Below, piece by piece: positions 19,923 to 27,811 of a stretch of DNA of 64,000 nucleotides; the stretch's first letter is position 1; every line of letters starts with the position of its first letter. The notes below the pieces were generated by a model. The model searched no databases, had not been told where the DNA came from, and saw nothing but the letters and a program-made list of their open reading frames with translations. The stretch covers positions 34,571 to 98,570 of the forward strand of contig NZ_NBOC01000013.1 in assembly GCF_002104455.1 (NCBI RefSeq), given 5' to 3'. Source of the DNA: Colwellia chukchiensis (lineage in GTDB: Bacteria; Pseudomonadota; Gammaproteobacteria; Enterobacterales; Alteromonadaceae). Position numbers and translations under genes: made by a program.

Positions 19923-21710
19923 ATGATCCATTATCAAATTTCTCCATGCCAACCTAACAGCCACCTATTTGAGGTGAACTTAACCTTTAGCGCTAACCCT
20001 GGTCAGGCCTATACCCTTAGCTTACCCGCTTGGTTACCCGGCAGTTATATGATCCGCGATTTTGCCAAAAATATTACCGAAATATCTGCCGTCAACGAAC
20101 AACAACACGCAATAGACCTAACTAAAATCGACAAACAAACTTGGTCATTAGTCGCCAGCAGCGAGCAGGTGCATGTGTGCTATCAGGTTTTTGCCTTTGA
20201 CTTATCAGTACGCACCGCCTACCTCGATAGTCAACGCGGTTTTTTTAATGGCAGTTCAACATTTTTACAAGTGAAAGAATTAAGCGACCTGCCTTGCACC
20301 GTTACCCTTACGCCATCGTCTTTGCCTGAGCATCAACAATGGCGCGTAGCTACTGGCTTACCACGGGCTAAGGGCACGGCTAAATTTCAATTTGGCGACT
20401 ATGTGGCGGATAATTACCAGCACTTAATTGACTGCCCCGTGGCGCTCGGTGATTTTGACTGCACAGAATTTAGCATTGAAGGGGTAGTGCATCATATCGT
20501 ATTTACCAGTAAGCATTATGGCGATACGGCGCGCTTAGCCACTGATTTGCAGAGCATATGCCAGCATCATATTAACTTATTTGGCGAAGCGCCTTTTCGC
20601 GAGTATTGGTTTATCACCCATTTACAAGCACAAGGGTTTGGTGGCTTAGAGCATAAAAACTCCACAGTGCTACAAGCCAGCCGTTTTGACCTACCAAATC
20701 CACAACAAGCAAATGCCGACAAAACTGAGCAGTATAAAACCTTCCTAAGCTTGTGTTCACATGAATATTTTCATGCTTGGCATGTTTGTCGGATCAAACC
20801 TAAAGAGTTCGTGCCCTATAACTTACAACAAGAAAGCTACACCAAACAGCTTTGGGCTTTTGAAGGCATTACGTCTTACTACGATGACTTTTCTCTGTAT
20901 CGCACTGGCTTAATTGACTTTGATAGCTACTTGAGCATTTTAGCGAAAACCGCTACCCGAGTGCATCGCGGCACAGGCGAGCTAAAGCAAAGTGTCAGCG
21001 AATCAAGTTTTGACGCCTGGAGCAAGTTTTATCAGCAAGGCCCTGATGCGGTAAATAACATTGTCAGTTATTACGCAAAAGGCGCATTAATTGCCTTATG
21101 GTTAGATTTAACTATTCGTGAAAAGTCTAAGCAGCAGTACAGCCTAGATACTTTAATGCGCGAGCTGTGGATACACTTTGGTCGCACCGGCACAGGTACC
21201 ACAGAAGATGACTTTATCAATATCGCCAATATCTTATGCGCTGAGGATATTACAACGCCGTTTAAGCAGCTGTTACATGATAGTGAGCGCATTGACTTAA
21301 CCGACTTGCTGGCCAAGTTTGGTGTGTCGCTAGACAAACGAAAATTTGCTAAATTAAACAGTTTAGAAACCAGCAAAAGCGCTGATTTTCAAGTCTACTT
21401 TGGCGCGCAATATAAAGCACATGCCAATGGCTTACTCATCACGCAAGTACTTGACGCTTCGCCAGCGGCTAATGCCGGTTTAGCGGTAAACGATGTATTA
21501 ATTGCTGTTGACCACATAAAAGCTACCGAACAATCATTGCCCGCTATTTTGGCTCATCATCCTGAGCATAGTCAGTTAAGTTGTCATTATTTTCGCGATG
21601 ATCAGCTATTATCATCGACCATTAGTATCACGGACTCTCCGCTTGCCGGCATTGAGTTTAGTGTGCTTGATCCACAGTTGGCGAAAAACTGGCAGCGTAT
21701 AATAGGGTAA
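19923..21710 (+). CDS. M61-family peptidase with PDZ domain
   Basis: 595 residues from ATG 19923 (a TTG at 19911 would add four residues). The zinc motif H280-E-Y-F-H284 and downstream LWAFEGITSYYDD glutamate fit gluzincins of family M61 (glycyl aminopeptidase group). GGLEHKNS precedes it as usual. Residues about 480-560 form a PDZ-like domain (GLLITQVLDASPAANAGL). No signal peptide is seen, so a cytosolic aminopeptidase is expected. The physiological substrate is unknown. Confidence 0.88.
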   Translation: MIHYQISPCQPNSHLFEVNLTFSANPGQAYTLSLPAWLPGSYMIRDFAKNITEISAVNEQQHAIDLTKIDKQTWSLVASSEQVHVCYQVFAFDLSVRTAYLDSQRGFFNGSSTFLQVKELSDLPCTVTLTPSSLPEHQQWRVATGLPRAKGTAKFQFGDYVADNYQHLIDCPVALGDFDCTEFSIEGVVHHIVFTSKHYGDTARLATDLQSICQHHINLFGEAPFREYWFITHLQAQGFGGLEHKNSTVLQASRFDLPNPQQANADKTEQYKTFLSLCSHEYFHAWHVCRIKPKEFVPYNLQQESYTKQLWAFEGITSYYDDFSLYRTGLIDFDSYLSILAKTATRVHRGTGELKQSVSESSFDAWSKFYQQGPDAVNNIVSYYAKGALIALWLDLTIREKSKQQYSLDTLMRELWIHFGRTGTGTTEDDFINIANILCAEDITTPFKQLLHDSERIDLTDLLAKFGVSLDKRKFAKLNSLETSKSADFQVYFGAQYKAHANGLLITQVLDASPAANAGLAVNDVLIAVDHIKATEQSLPAILAHHPEHSQLSCHYFRDDQLLSSTISITDSPLAGIEFSVLDPQLAKNWQRIIG

Positions 21711-21855
21711 GGCCTATCGGACAATGTAAACAAAAGCGTACTTAAATGCTGACAATGCCCTAGCAGCAAAGCAAGCAGAAAATTGGCGCTCGTTAAAGCA
21801 GTTATGCTAATAATAACGTCTAACAGGCTTAGTTTAACTTTGAATTGACAATACT

Positions 21856-22389
21856 ATGATTAATGTAAAACGCTTGCATCATGTTGCTTATCGCTGCAAA
21901 GATGCAAAAGAAACGGTTGATTGGTACCAAAAGCATTTAAATATGACCTTAACAGTGGCCATTGCAGAAAACGAGGTGCCTTCCACCAAGGCACCTGATC
22001 CTTATATGCATATTTTTCTCGATGCCGGCATGGGCAATATATTGGCTTTTTTTGAAATACCGAATTCGCCTGCCATGGGCCGTGATGAAAATACGCCGCA
22101 GTGGGTACAACACATCGCCCTAGAAGTTGAAAATGTTGACGCTTTAGTAGCCGCTAAAAATGATTTGCAAGCCCAAGGCGTAGAAGTGTTAGGGCCAGTA
22201 AATCATGGTGTGTTTAAGTCAATATACTTCTTCGACCCCAATGGTCACCGTTTAGAACTTGCAGCTAATACCGGTACCGCTGAACAATATGCCGAACTAC
22301 AGCGCGTTGCCCCGTTAATGGTAGAAGAATGGTCATTAACCAAAAAAGCGCCCAATCATGCGGCATGGCTACATCAGCAAGACGACTAA
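21856..22389 (+). CDS. VOC family protein (glyoxalase/dioxygenase fold)
   Basis: 177 residues with the paired beta-alpha-beta-beta-beta units of the vicinal-oxygen-chelate fold: LHHVAYRCKDAKETVDWYQKHL at the start and VQHIALEVENVDAL in the second half, ending IYFFDPNGHRLEL. Candidate metal ligands are H8 or H9, a central His and the late Glu. This could be a ring-cleaving dioxygenase, a glyoxalase-like enzyme or an isomerase; the substrate is not predictable. The gene is single. Confidence 0.78.
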   Translation: MINVKRLHHVAYRCKDAKETVDWYQKHLNMTLTVAIAENEVPSTKAPDPYMHIFLDAGMGNILAFFEIPNSPAMGRDENTPQWVQHIALEVENVDALVAAKNDLQAQGVEVLGPVNHGVFKSIYFFDPNGHRLELAANTGTAEQYAELQRVAPLMVEEWSLTKKAPNHAAWLHQQDD

Positions 22390-22536
22390 CTGCTTAGGCG
22401 CGATATAACTATGGGTTTATCGCGCATAAGCTATGTTGTTTACATGCAAGCGTTTGGTTATATTTTGTGATCAGTAACCAGAACAGCTAAGTCATCAGCC
22501 CTTTCAACGAAGCGATTCGTATAAGTGTGCAACGTC

Positions 22537-22681
22537 AATTACCGGTAATTTGTACAAAAAACAGTCGCTAAGCTAAAATTAATTTACACTTGTTAACAAA
22601 AATATTACATTTAAAAACAATAGCTTGCAGGTTATTGGTTTTTTGTACAATAAATAAGCGAAAAAATAGCTTGCCGGTTAT
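22537..22681 (+). promoter_or_regulatory. Cluster of palindromes and direct repeats upstream of the small RNA
   Basis: The sequence has a perfect 14-bp palindrome AATTACCGGTAATT (22537-22550), two copies of TTGTACAA (22550-22557 and 22643-22650), and a direct repeat TAGCTTGCMGGTTAT (22621-22635 and 22667-22681, one mismatch, 46 bp apart). The second copy overlaps a likely -35 box. This density of symmetrical sites in a gene-free stretch points to control by one or more DNA-binding regulators. The regulators are unknown. Confidence 0.5.
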
Positions 22682-22698
22682 GTATATTTGGGTAAAGT
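22671..22698 (+). promoter_or_regulatory. Candidate promoter of the small RNA
   Basis: TTGCCG (22671-22676), a 16-bp spacer and TAAAGT (22693-22698) would start transcription near 22705. The match is moderate, which fits a promoter needing an activator bound to the upstream repeats. Confidence 0.4.
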
Positions 22699-22704
22699 AT
22701 CACT

Positions 22705-23046
22705 CAGCTATATTTACATAGCACAATAAAAAAACGGACAATTTTGCATGGAAAGCAAATTAGCGTTAGTAAACGCAGCATTGATTTTTTAAATAGGGAT
22801 GGTTTACTAAAACGTAGGAAACATGTGATTAAAATCGCCCGTTAGGGTCATAGGGAAAGCTTAATAAAGTGTCATGACGACCAAAAATAATAAAATAAGC
22901 ATGGAAGTCACCATAATAAGATTGGAATGCAGCAAATAACCAGGGCGGTAACAACGGCTTAGGTTAATTTAAAAATTAGCGGAACAAAATATGATGGCAT
23001 ACGCCACATAACTCTCCAAAAGCGACGTTTTTACGTCGCTTTTTTT
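22705..23046 (+). ncRNA. Probable regulatory RNA, CsrB-like candidate
   Basis: About 340 bases end in a strong terminator, yet no reading frame longer than a 14-codon peptide is present. GGA occurs eight times (22736, 22750, 22797, 22817, 22854, 22903, 22924, 22981), roughly twice chance for this composition. Two AGGGA sit in loops closed by good stems: TTAGTAAAC/GTTTACTAA (22766-22774, 22802-22810) and GTCAT/ATGAC (22847-22851, 22873-22877). Another hairpin is TGGC-ATAC-GCCA near 22995-23006. CsrB-type RNAs that titrate CsrA have this length and loop GGA motifs, but usually more of them. The RNA call is firmer than the CsrB label. Confidence 0.55.
23018..23046 (+). terminator. Strong terminator of the small RNA
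   Basis: AGCGACGT-TTTT-ACGTCGCT (23021-23040) with three A before and TTTTTT after is a perfect rho-independent terminator 70 bp before yihI. Confidence 0.92.
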
Positions 23047-23115
23047 CAGGCTATCGCTGTTTAGTCTGGAATGTCGTAAAATAGTCAACATTGTTCATTA
23101 TCAAAAGTAAATACT

Positions 23116-23700
23116 ATGTCTCGTACCAAGAAATCACGCAAGCCCGGCACCGGCTCAATTGGCATGTTAAAAGATGACAAAAAAAAGCTAGCACAGCCAG
23201 CGCCTCGTAAAGCGAAAAAGAAGAAAGGTAAAGAAGCTGGCAATCGCCAAAAAGAAGCACAGCAAAAATCCGATAAAAACACACACGCATCTGCTAACAA
23301 AGATCCACGCATCGGTAATAAAACCCCAATTGACTTAGGTAAACCTAGCCGCACACCAAGCAACACTAAAACCGATAAAAGCAAAGAAAAAACACAGGCT
23401 AACTCTCCGATTGCAGCTATTCGCACCGCAGAGCCGGTAGCGAGCTTAGCGGAGCAATTACGCGCGATTGAACAAGATAGCAAGCTGCTAGAGATTATTG
23501 AGAAGCAAGATACAAATACCGCGTTAACGTCGATTGAGGTAGATTATTTTAATGACTTAATGACCCAGCATGAAAAGCTAAGTCAGCTTTTAGGCCTTGA
23601 TGATGAAAATGATGCAGAAGCAGCAGACATGCATCAGCCAACATCGGAAGATGCGCTATGGGATAAGTTAGACCAAAGTGATTTGTCAAAATTTGAATAG
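23116..23700 (+). CDS. yihI: Der GTPase activator YihI
   Basis: 194 residues. The N-terminal half is very rich in Lys, as in YihI (SRTKKSRKPGTGSIG, KAKKKKGKEAG), and the C-terminal half has the acidic helical part with LSQLLGLDDENDAE. YihI is a GTPase-activating partner of the ribosome-assembly GTPase Der. It is the first gene of yihI-DUF2489-hemN, an arrangement also seen in Vibrio and Shewanella. The ATG at 23116 is the only sensible start. Confidence 0.9.
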   Translation: MSRTKKSRKPGTGSIGMLKDDKKKLAQPAPRKAKKKKGKEAGNRQKEAQQKSDKNTHASANKDPRIGNKTPIDLGKPSRTPSNTKTDKSKEKTQANSPIAAIRTAEPVASLAEQLRAIEQDSKLLEIIEKQDTNTALTSIEVDYFNDLMTQHEKLSQLLGLDDENDAEAADMHQPTSEDALWDKLDQSDLSKFE

Positions 23701-23709
23701 GTGAATACC

Positions 23710-24213
23710 ATGCTTACAAACCCTTGGCTGTATTTGGTGTTATTCGCCTTGGTCATTGTTGTGGTGCTAGCAGCAATTGCCACTAAGTTACTGATGCAAT
23801 TAAAACAGCAAACACAAGCACAACAACAGCAAGCTGACGCACAACAATTGGCGTTGGCTCAGCACGATAAAAAAATTATCAACAGTGTCATTATCATTGT
23901 GCGTGCCATGAAAGAGGAGCAATGTGATTTTGCTGAAGGCTGCTGGCGTTTAAGTGTACTACTCGACTCGTTAAAGTTAAGCGAAGCGCTAAATAAACAG
24001 TTTCCGGCTATATTTGAGTTTTATAACGGTATTAAGCATATGCCAATCCTCAAAGAGCGGAAAGCCTTAGATAAGAAAACCCGCATGAAGCTTGATTTTG
24101 AACGCATGAAGCTTGAAGCCGAATTGGCTGATGATATTCGCCGTGATATTGAATTGTTGCATCAATATGCCAATGAGCGCGCGCATATTTTAACGGCCAA
24201 TAGCAGTGACTAA
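23710..24213 (+). CDS. DUF2489 membrane-anchored protein
   Basis: The start is set at ATG 23710, with AGGTGA six bases upstream overlapping the yihI stop; a GTG at 23701 is also possible. The protein has 167 residues. A single N-terminal helix (LYLVLFALVIVVVLAAIATKLL) is followed by a Gln-rich coiled segment and a helical cytosolic domain with VRAMKEEQCDFAEGCWRLSVLLD. This matches DUF2489, which sits between yihI and hemN in related genomes. No function is known. Confidence 0.82.
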   Translation: MLTNPWLYLVLFALVIVVVLAAIATKLLMQLKQQTQAQQQQADAQQLALAQHDKKIINSVIIIVRAMKEEQCDFAEGCWRLSVLLDSLKLSEALNKQFPAIFEFYNGIKHMPILKERKALDKKTRMKLDFERMKLEAELADDIRRDIELLHQYANERAHILTANSSD

Positions 24214-24299
24214 TATTTCACCTATTGCCATGGGTAACAAAAAACATTATAACTAGCTGTTTTACATATAAAAGATAAAAAATAATTGACATAAGTCAC

Positions 24300-24350
24300 A
24301 ATAAAGCCGCCAGCATTGCGCTTGATCAATGTTTGTGCGGCTCGTTTATT
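24300..24350. terminator. Imperfect inverted repeat between DUF2489 gene and hemN
   Basis: AATAAAGCCGC (24300-24310) pairs with GCGGC (24337-24341) and TTTATT (24345-24350), and the inner CATTG (24314-24318) pairs with CAATG (24327-24331). It could end the yihI transcript; it also overlaps the hemN control region, so the symmetry may partly reflect the FNR site. Confidence 0.4.
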
Positions 24351-24356
24351 TATAAT
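24316..24356 (+). promoter_or_regulatory. FNR-type promoter of hemN
   Basis: TTGCGCTTGATCAA (24316-24329) matches the FNR/Anr box TTGAT-N4-ATCAA at eight of ten positions, with one perfect half. Its centre is 28.5 bp before the first base of a perfect -10 TATAAT (24351-24356), exactly the class II FNR geometry (centre near -41.5). There is no proper -35. A weaker site, TTGACATAAGTCAC, lies at 24286-24299. Anaerobic induction of hemN fits the oxygen-independent enzyme. Confidence 0.65.
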
Positions 24357-24384
24357 AGCGTCAAATCGATAAACGGGAAGACTC

Positions 24385-25755
24385 ATGCAAGCAGCTCAAT
24401 TTTTTGATAGCGCACTTTTAAAAAAATACAACACCAGTGGTCCAAGGTACACTTCATACCCTACTGCCCTAGAGTTTCATGATCAATTCAAGCATGAACA
24501 TTTAGTGCAAGCCATTGAGAGCTCACCAAACCGTGAGCTGTCTTTATATGTGCATATTCCTTTTTGTCATAGTCTTTGTTACTACTGCGGCTGCAACAAG
24601 GTGATCACCCGCCATCGCGATAAAGCCGATACCTACCTTGAGTTTTTGGCAACAGAAATTGCCTCAAAAGCACCACTATTTAAAGATTATACCGTCAAGC
24701 AATTACATTGGGGCGGAGGCACACCTAGCTTTTTACGTCACGAACAAATGTCTAAGCTAGTAGCGCTGTTAAAAGAAAAGTTCAGCTTTGCTGAGCAAGT
24801 CGAAATGAGTATCGAGATTGATCCGCGTGAAATAGAAATAAATTTGGCAGAACACCTTTATAGCTTAGGCTTTAACCGCTTAAGTATTGGCGTGCAAGAT
24901 ATCGATGAAAAAGTACAAAAAGCCATTAATCGTGTGCAATCTACCCAATTTATTGAAGACTTCATTGCCCATGCTAAGCAAGTGGGTTTTAAGTCCATTA
25001 ATATTGACTTGATTTACGGCTTACCTCATCAAAATATCGACACCTTTACCCGCACCCTAAATAAAGCTCATGAAATGGATGTCGATCGCATTTCGCTGTT
25101 TAGTTATGCCCACATTCCGTCGCGCTTTGCCGCCCAACGCAAACTGCGCGATGAATGGCTACCCAGTGTCGATGAAAAATTTGCACTGATGCAATTAGCC
25201 ATCGAAAAACTCTGTGATTTTGGTTACGACTTTATCGGCATGGATCATTTTGCTAAACCTGAAGACGAGCTTGCCATTGCGCAAAAATCCGGCACCTTGC
25301 ACCGAAATTTTCAAGGGTATACCACCCAAGGTGGTTGCGATCTTTTAGGTTTAGGCGTGTCCTCTATCAGCGCGATCGGCCACAGTTTTAGCCAAAATAT
25401 TAAAGAATTACAAGACTACTATAAATCGGTTGATCATCAAGGCCATGCCCATGTTAAAGGGGTAAGTTTAAGTCAAGATGATATTATTCGGGGTGAAGTG
25501 ATCCGCGAGTTAATGTGCAACCTGTATCTCGACAAAAACAAAATTAATCAGCAGTTTGCTATTAGCTTTGACGATTACTTTGCCGACGACCTGCCGTTAC
25601 TGCAAACCTTTATTAATGACGGTTTAATGACTAACAATAAAGATGAAATTCGTGTTGCGCAAAAAGCCCGTTTATTAATCCGTAACATTTGTATGAGCTT
25701 TGATGCGTATATGAAACAACACGTTAATAAACAGCGCTTTTCTCGGGTAATATAA
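24385..25755 (+). CDS. hemN: Oxygen-independent coproporphyrinogen III oxidase
   Basis: 456-residue radical-SAM enzyme. The 4Fe-4S cysteines are C61, C65 and C68 (PFCHSLCYYC), and the GGGTP motif follows at about 112. The HemN-type C-terminal part (RGEVIRELMCNLYLD) separates it from HemW. The enzyme makes protoporphyrinogen IX from coproporphyrinogen III without oxygen. The gene ends seven bases before the convergent DUF1285 gene. An FNR-type promoter lies upstream. Confidence 0.96.
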   Translation: MQAAQFFDSALLKKYNTSGPRYTSYPTALEFHDQFKHEHLVQAIESSPNRELSLYVHIPFCHSLCYYCGCNKVITRHRDKADTYLEFLATEIASKAPLFKDYTVKQLHWGGGTPSFLRHEQMSKLVALLKEKFSFAEQVEMSIEIDPREIEINLAEHLYSLGFNRLSIGVQDIDEKVQKAINRVQSTQFIEDFIAHAKQVGFKSINIDLIYGLPHQNIDTFTRTLNKAHEMDVDRISLFSYAHIPSRFAAQRKLRDEWLPSVDEKFALMQLAIEKLCDFGYDFIGMDHFAKPEDELAIAQKSGTLHRNFQGYTTQGGCDLLGLGVSSISAIGHSFSQNIKELQDYYKSVDHQGHAHVKGVSLSQDDIIRGEVIRELMCNLYLDKNKINQQFAISFDDYFADDLPLLQTFINDGLMTNNKDEIRVAQKARLLIRNICMSFDAYMKQHVNKQRFSRVI

Positions 25756-25762
25756 GGGGTGG

Positions 25763-26311
25763 TTAGTTGCTTAATCGCCCCAAACAAAAGCGGTGCTCGG
25801 CACTGAAAAATACCAACTCAGTGCCTTGCTTTGTACTCTCTTGCTGCGCTAAATCTACCCATTGATAATAAACATTGCGGTGCACTTTTGCCGGTAAGTT
25901 ACGCCGTACAGTCACATATAAACTGCCATCATCACTGATCTTAAGCGGGTGTTGGGCATTTAATATAAAACTATCCTCTAAGTTGGTGCTAACTTGCATT
26001 ATGGTTTTTTGTTCATCTAGCCATTGCCATTGCGTGATCAAAAACGGTGCATCTTCCACTTTGATACCAAACTTCTCAACAGGTGTTACTAAAAAGTAGT
26101 CATCGGCTTCTTTTTTTAATACCGAGGCAAATAGTTTAACCAGTGACTTACGTTTAAAAATGCCGCCTTGATAAAACCAATGACCATCAGCCTTAATTAC
26201 AATATCAATTTCACCGCTATAAGGCGGGTGCCATTGATCCACTGGCGGCATTTTCTGCTCGGCCGACGCTAAGTTTGCACTAATTTGGGCAGATATTTTA
26301 TCTAAGGGCAT
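25763..26311 (-). CDS. DUF1285 protein
   Basis: 182 residues. The segments VDQWHPPYSGEIDIVI, GHWFYQGGIFKRKSLVKLFASVL and DDYFLVTPVEKFGI are the hallmark of DUF1285, a conserved proteobacterial family of unknown function with a solved fold. No signal peptide or membrane helix is seen. The gene converges on hemN with seven bases between stop codons. Confidence 0.85.
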   Translation of the reverse strand: MPLDKISAQISANLASAEQKMPPVDQWHPPYSGEIDIVIKADGHWFYQGGIFKRKSLVKLFASVLKKEADDYFLVTPVEKFGIKVEDAPFLITQWQWLDEQKTIMQVSTNLEDSFILNAQHPLKISDDGSLYVTVRRNLPAKVHRNVYYQWVDLAQQESTKQGTELVFFSAEHRFCLGRLSN

Positions 26312-26558
26312 AGTAAGTCACCTATGTGTTATGAAAATCAAGCAAATCGAAATAACGCCATCTTTAATATCGCCTGTTGTCGACAGACGTTAATGCCGAC
26401 GATTTCATTGATAAGTCTATGACATTAATTTTAGCCAAATTACCCGCTTTATGTCGTTAATAAATACACAAAGAGCGTAAACAATAACAGTAAAACCCTA
26501 AAACGTCGCAACTCCAACCACAATAACCGTAAAATACCATCAAAAAACAAGATTTTGC

Positions 26559-26588
26559 TTGTCAAGCCTTGCCTAAATACAATATACT
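26559..26588 (+). promoter_or_regulatory. Promoter of tRNA-His
   Basis: TTGTCA (26559-26564), an 18-bp spacer and TATACT (26583-26588), followed by a GC-rich discriminator CTCCGCGCC. A GC-rich discriminator is typical of stable-RNA promoters under stringent control. Confidence 0.7.
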
Positions 26589-26628
26589 CTCCGCGCCTTA
26601 ACACAAGGCACTTTAAAAAATACTCAGT

Positions 26629-26705
26629 GGTGGCTATAGCTCAGTTGGTAGAGCCCCGGATTGTGATTCCGGTTGTCGTGGGTTCAAGTCCCATTAGCCA
26701 CCCCA
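26629..26705 (+). tRNA. tRNA-His (anticodon GTG)
   Basis: The 77-base sequence folds as a tRNA with the extra G-1 typical of tRNA-His paired to C73. The acceptor stem is GTGGCTA/TAGCCAC, the anticodon loop reads TTGTGAT with anticodon GTG, the T-loop is TTCAAGT, and CCA is encoded. It is nearly identical to E. coli hisR. No neighbouring tRNAs are present, unlike the argX-hisR-leuT-proM cluster of E. coli. A weak 7-bp inverted repeat (CAAACAA/TTGTTTG, 26732-26762) may end transcription. Confidence 0.97.
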
Positions 26706-26990
26706 TTTCTTCTGCTAGCGCTAGTTTTACTCAAACAACAACCATTCTCCTGCGATTGTTTGTCTATCAACAACGACTATATCCGTTAGCTATAGTGCTT
26801 GAATAAATATTGGCTGACGTTCACTACCACTGCGTTTAAGATCTGATTTGCTAGCACATTAACCACACCATGCTCGCTGATAAATAATTATTTTTATTCG
26901 CTTAACAAAACTTAAATTAACAAGGCGCTAATTAGTAAAGAGTTAAGTGGTTAGCGCGCATTAATCCCTCTAGGCAAAGCCATAGCATTG

Positions 26991-27809
26991 CTAATAACTT
27001 GCGGCCTTTTTTGCCGCGGCATGCATAGCTTGCTCGACCACTAGCTTAAGGTTATTGTCGGCAAATGATGCGAGCGCTTGATGCGTGGTGCCATTTGGCG
27101 AGGTAACTTGCTCTTTAAGTTCAACCACCGACAAGGGTGATTGTGCAGCCATAGTTAACGCGCCCATGCCTGACTGAAGCGCCGCTGTTTTCGCATCTTG
27201 ATAACTTAAGCCTAGTTTCTGTGCTGATGCTATCATGGCTTCTAAAAATAAAAAGAAATATGCCGGTGCGCTACCTGCACTGGCGACAATTGCCGGCATC
27301 TGGCGTTCATCTTTCAGCCAAAGCGTTTTACCGCAACAGCTTAGTAACTCGTCCACTAAGCGAATACTGTTAGTATCACAGTTTTTGCCCGCAACTACAC
27401 CGGTTAAACCCTGACCAACAGCACTGGGCAAATTGGGCATCGCCGCAAAAACATGACTCTTGTCGCCAAAGTACTTTTGCAGTTGTGCCGTCGTTACACC
27501 TGCCGCAAGGCTGATAATCAGTGGCTGCTTTTCAGCGAGTTTCATCGCTTGCTTTAGCTCACTAGCAACCGTTTCAACCAGTTTGGGTTTCACCGCAATA
27601 AAAATGACGTCTGCAAACGTAATCGCATCGCAATTACCTTCACTGACATTTAGTGAAAACTTGGTTGTTAACGCCTTACGAGTTGCTAACGTAGGCGCAC
27701 ATACTAGCATGTTACTTGGCGCAAATTTAGCCGCCAGCAACCCCGTTAGGATTGCCTGCGCCATGTTGCCACCACCGATAAAGGCAATTGGGCGATCTTG
27801 CATTGTCAC
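26991..27809 (-). CDS. proC: Pyrroline-5-carboxylate reductase
   Basis: 272 residues. The N-terminal Rossmann motif is FIGGGNMAQAIL (residues 9-20), and the C-terminal dimerisation region has the proC signature with SAGSAPAYFFLF and LKEQVTSPNGTTHQAL. It reduces P5C to proline with NAD(P)H. It is the last gene of proB-proA-proC, with two bases between proA and proC. P5C reductases are often next to yggS; here the gene is grouped with the complete proline pathway instead. Confidence 0.96.
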   Translation of the reverse strand: MTMQDRPIAFIGGGNMAQAILTGLLAAKFAPSNMLVCAPTLATRKALTTKFSLNVSEGNCDAITFADVIFIAVKPKLVETVASELKQAMKLAEKQPLIISLAAGVTTAQLQKYFGDKSHVFAAMPNLPSAVGQGLTGVVAGKNCDTNSIRLVDELLSCCGKTLWLKDERQMPAIVASAGSAPAYFFLFLEAMIASAQKLGLSYQDAKTAALQSGMGALTMAAQSPLSVVELKEQVTSPNGTTHQALASFADNNLKLVVEQAMHAAAKKAASY

Positions 27810-27811
27810 GA

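Noticed and set aside
22748..22792. 14-codon peptide frame in the orphan RNA
   Set aside because: It has no proper ribosome site at the right distance, and no regulated gene follows it directly.
22705..23046. tmRNA, Spot 42 or 6S RNA at the orphan transcript
   Set aside because: There is no tRNA-like ends/tag region for tmRNA, the length is three times that of Spot 42, and no 6S-type long central bubble is evident.
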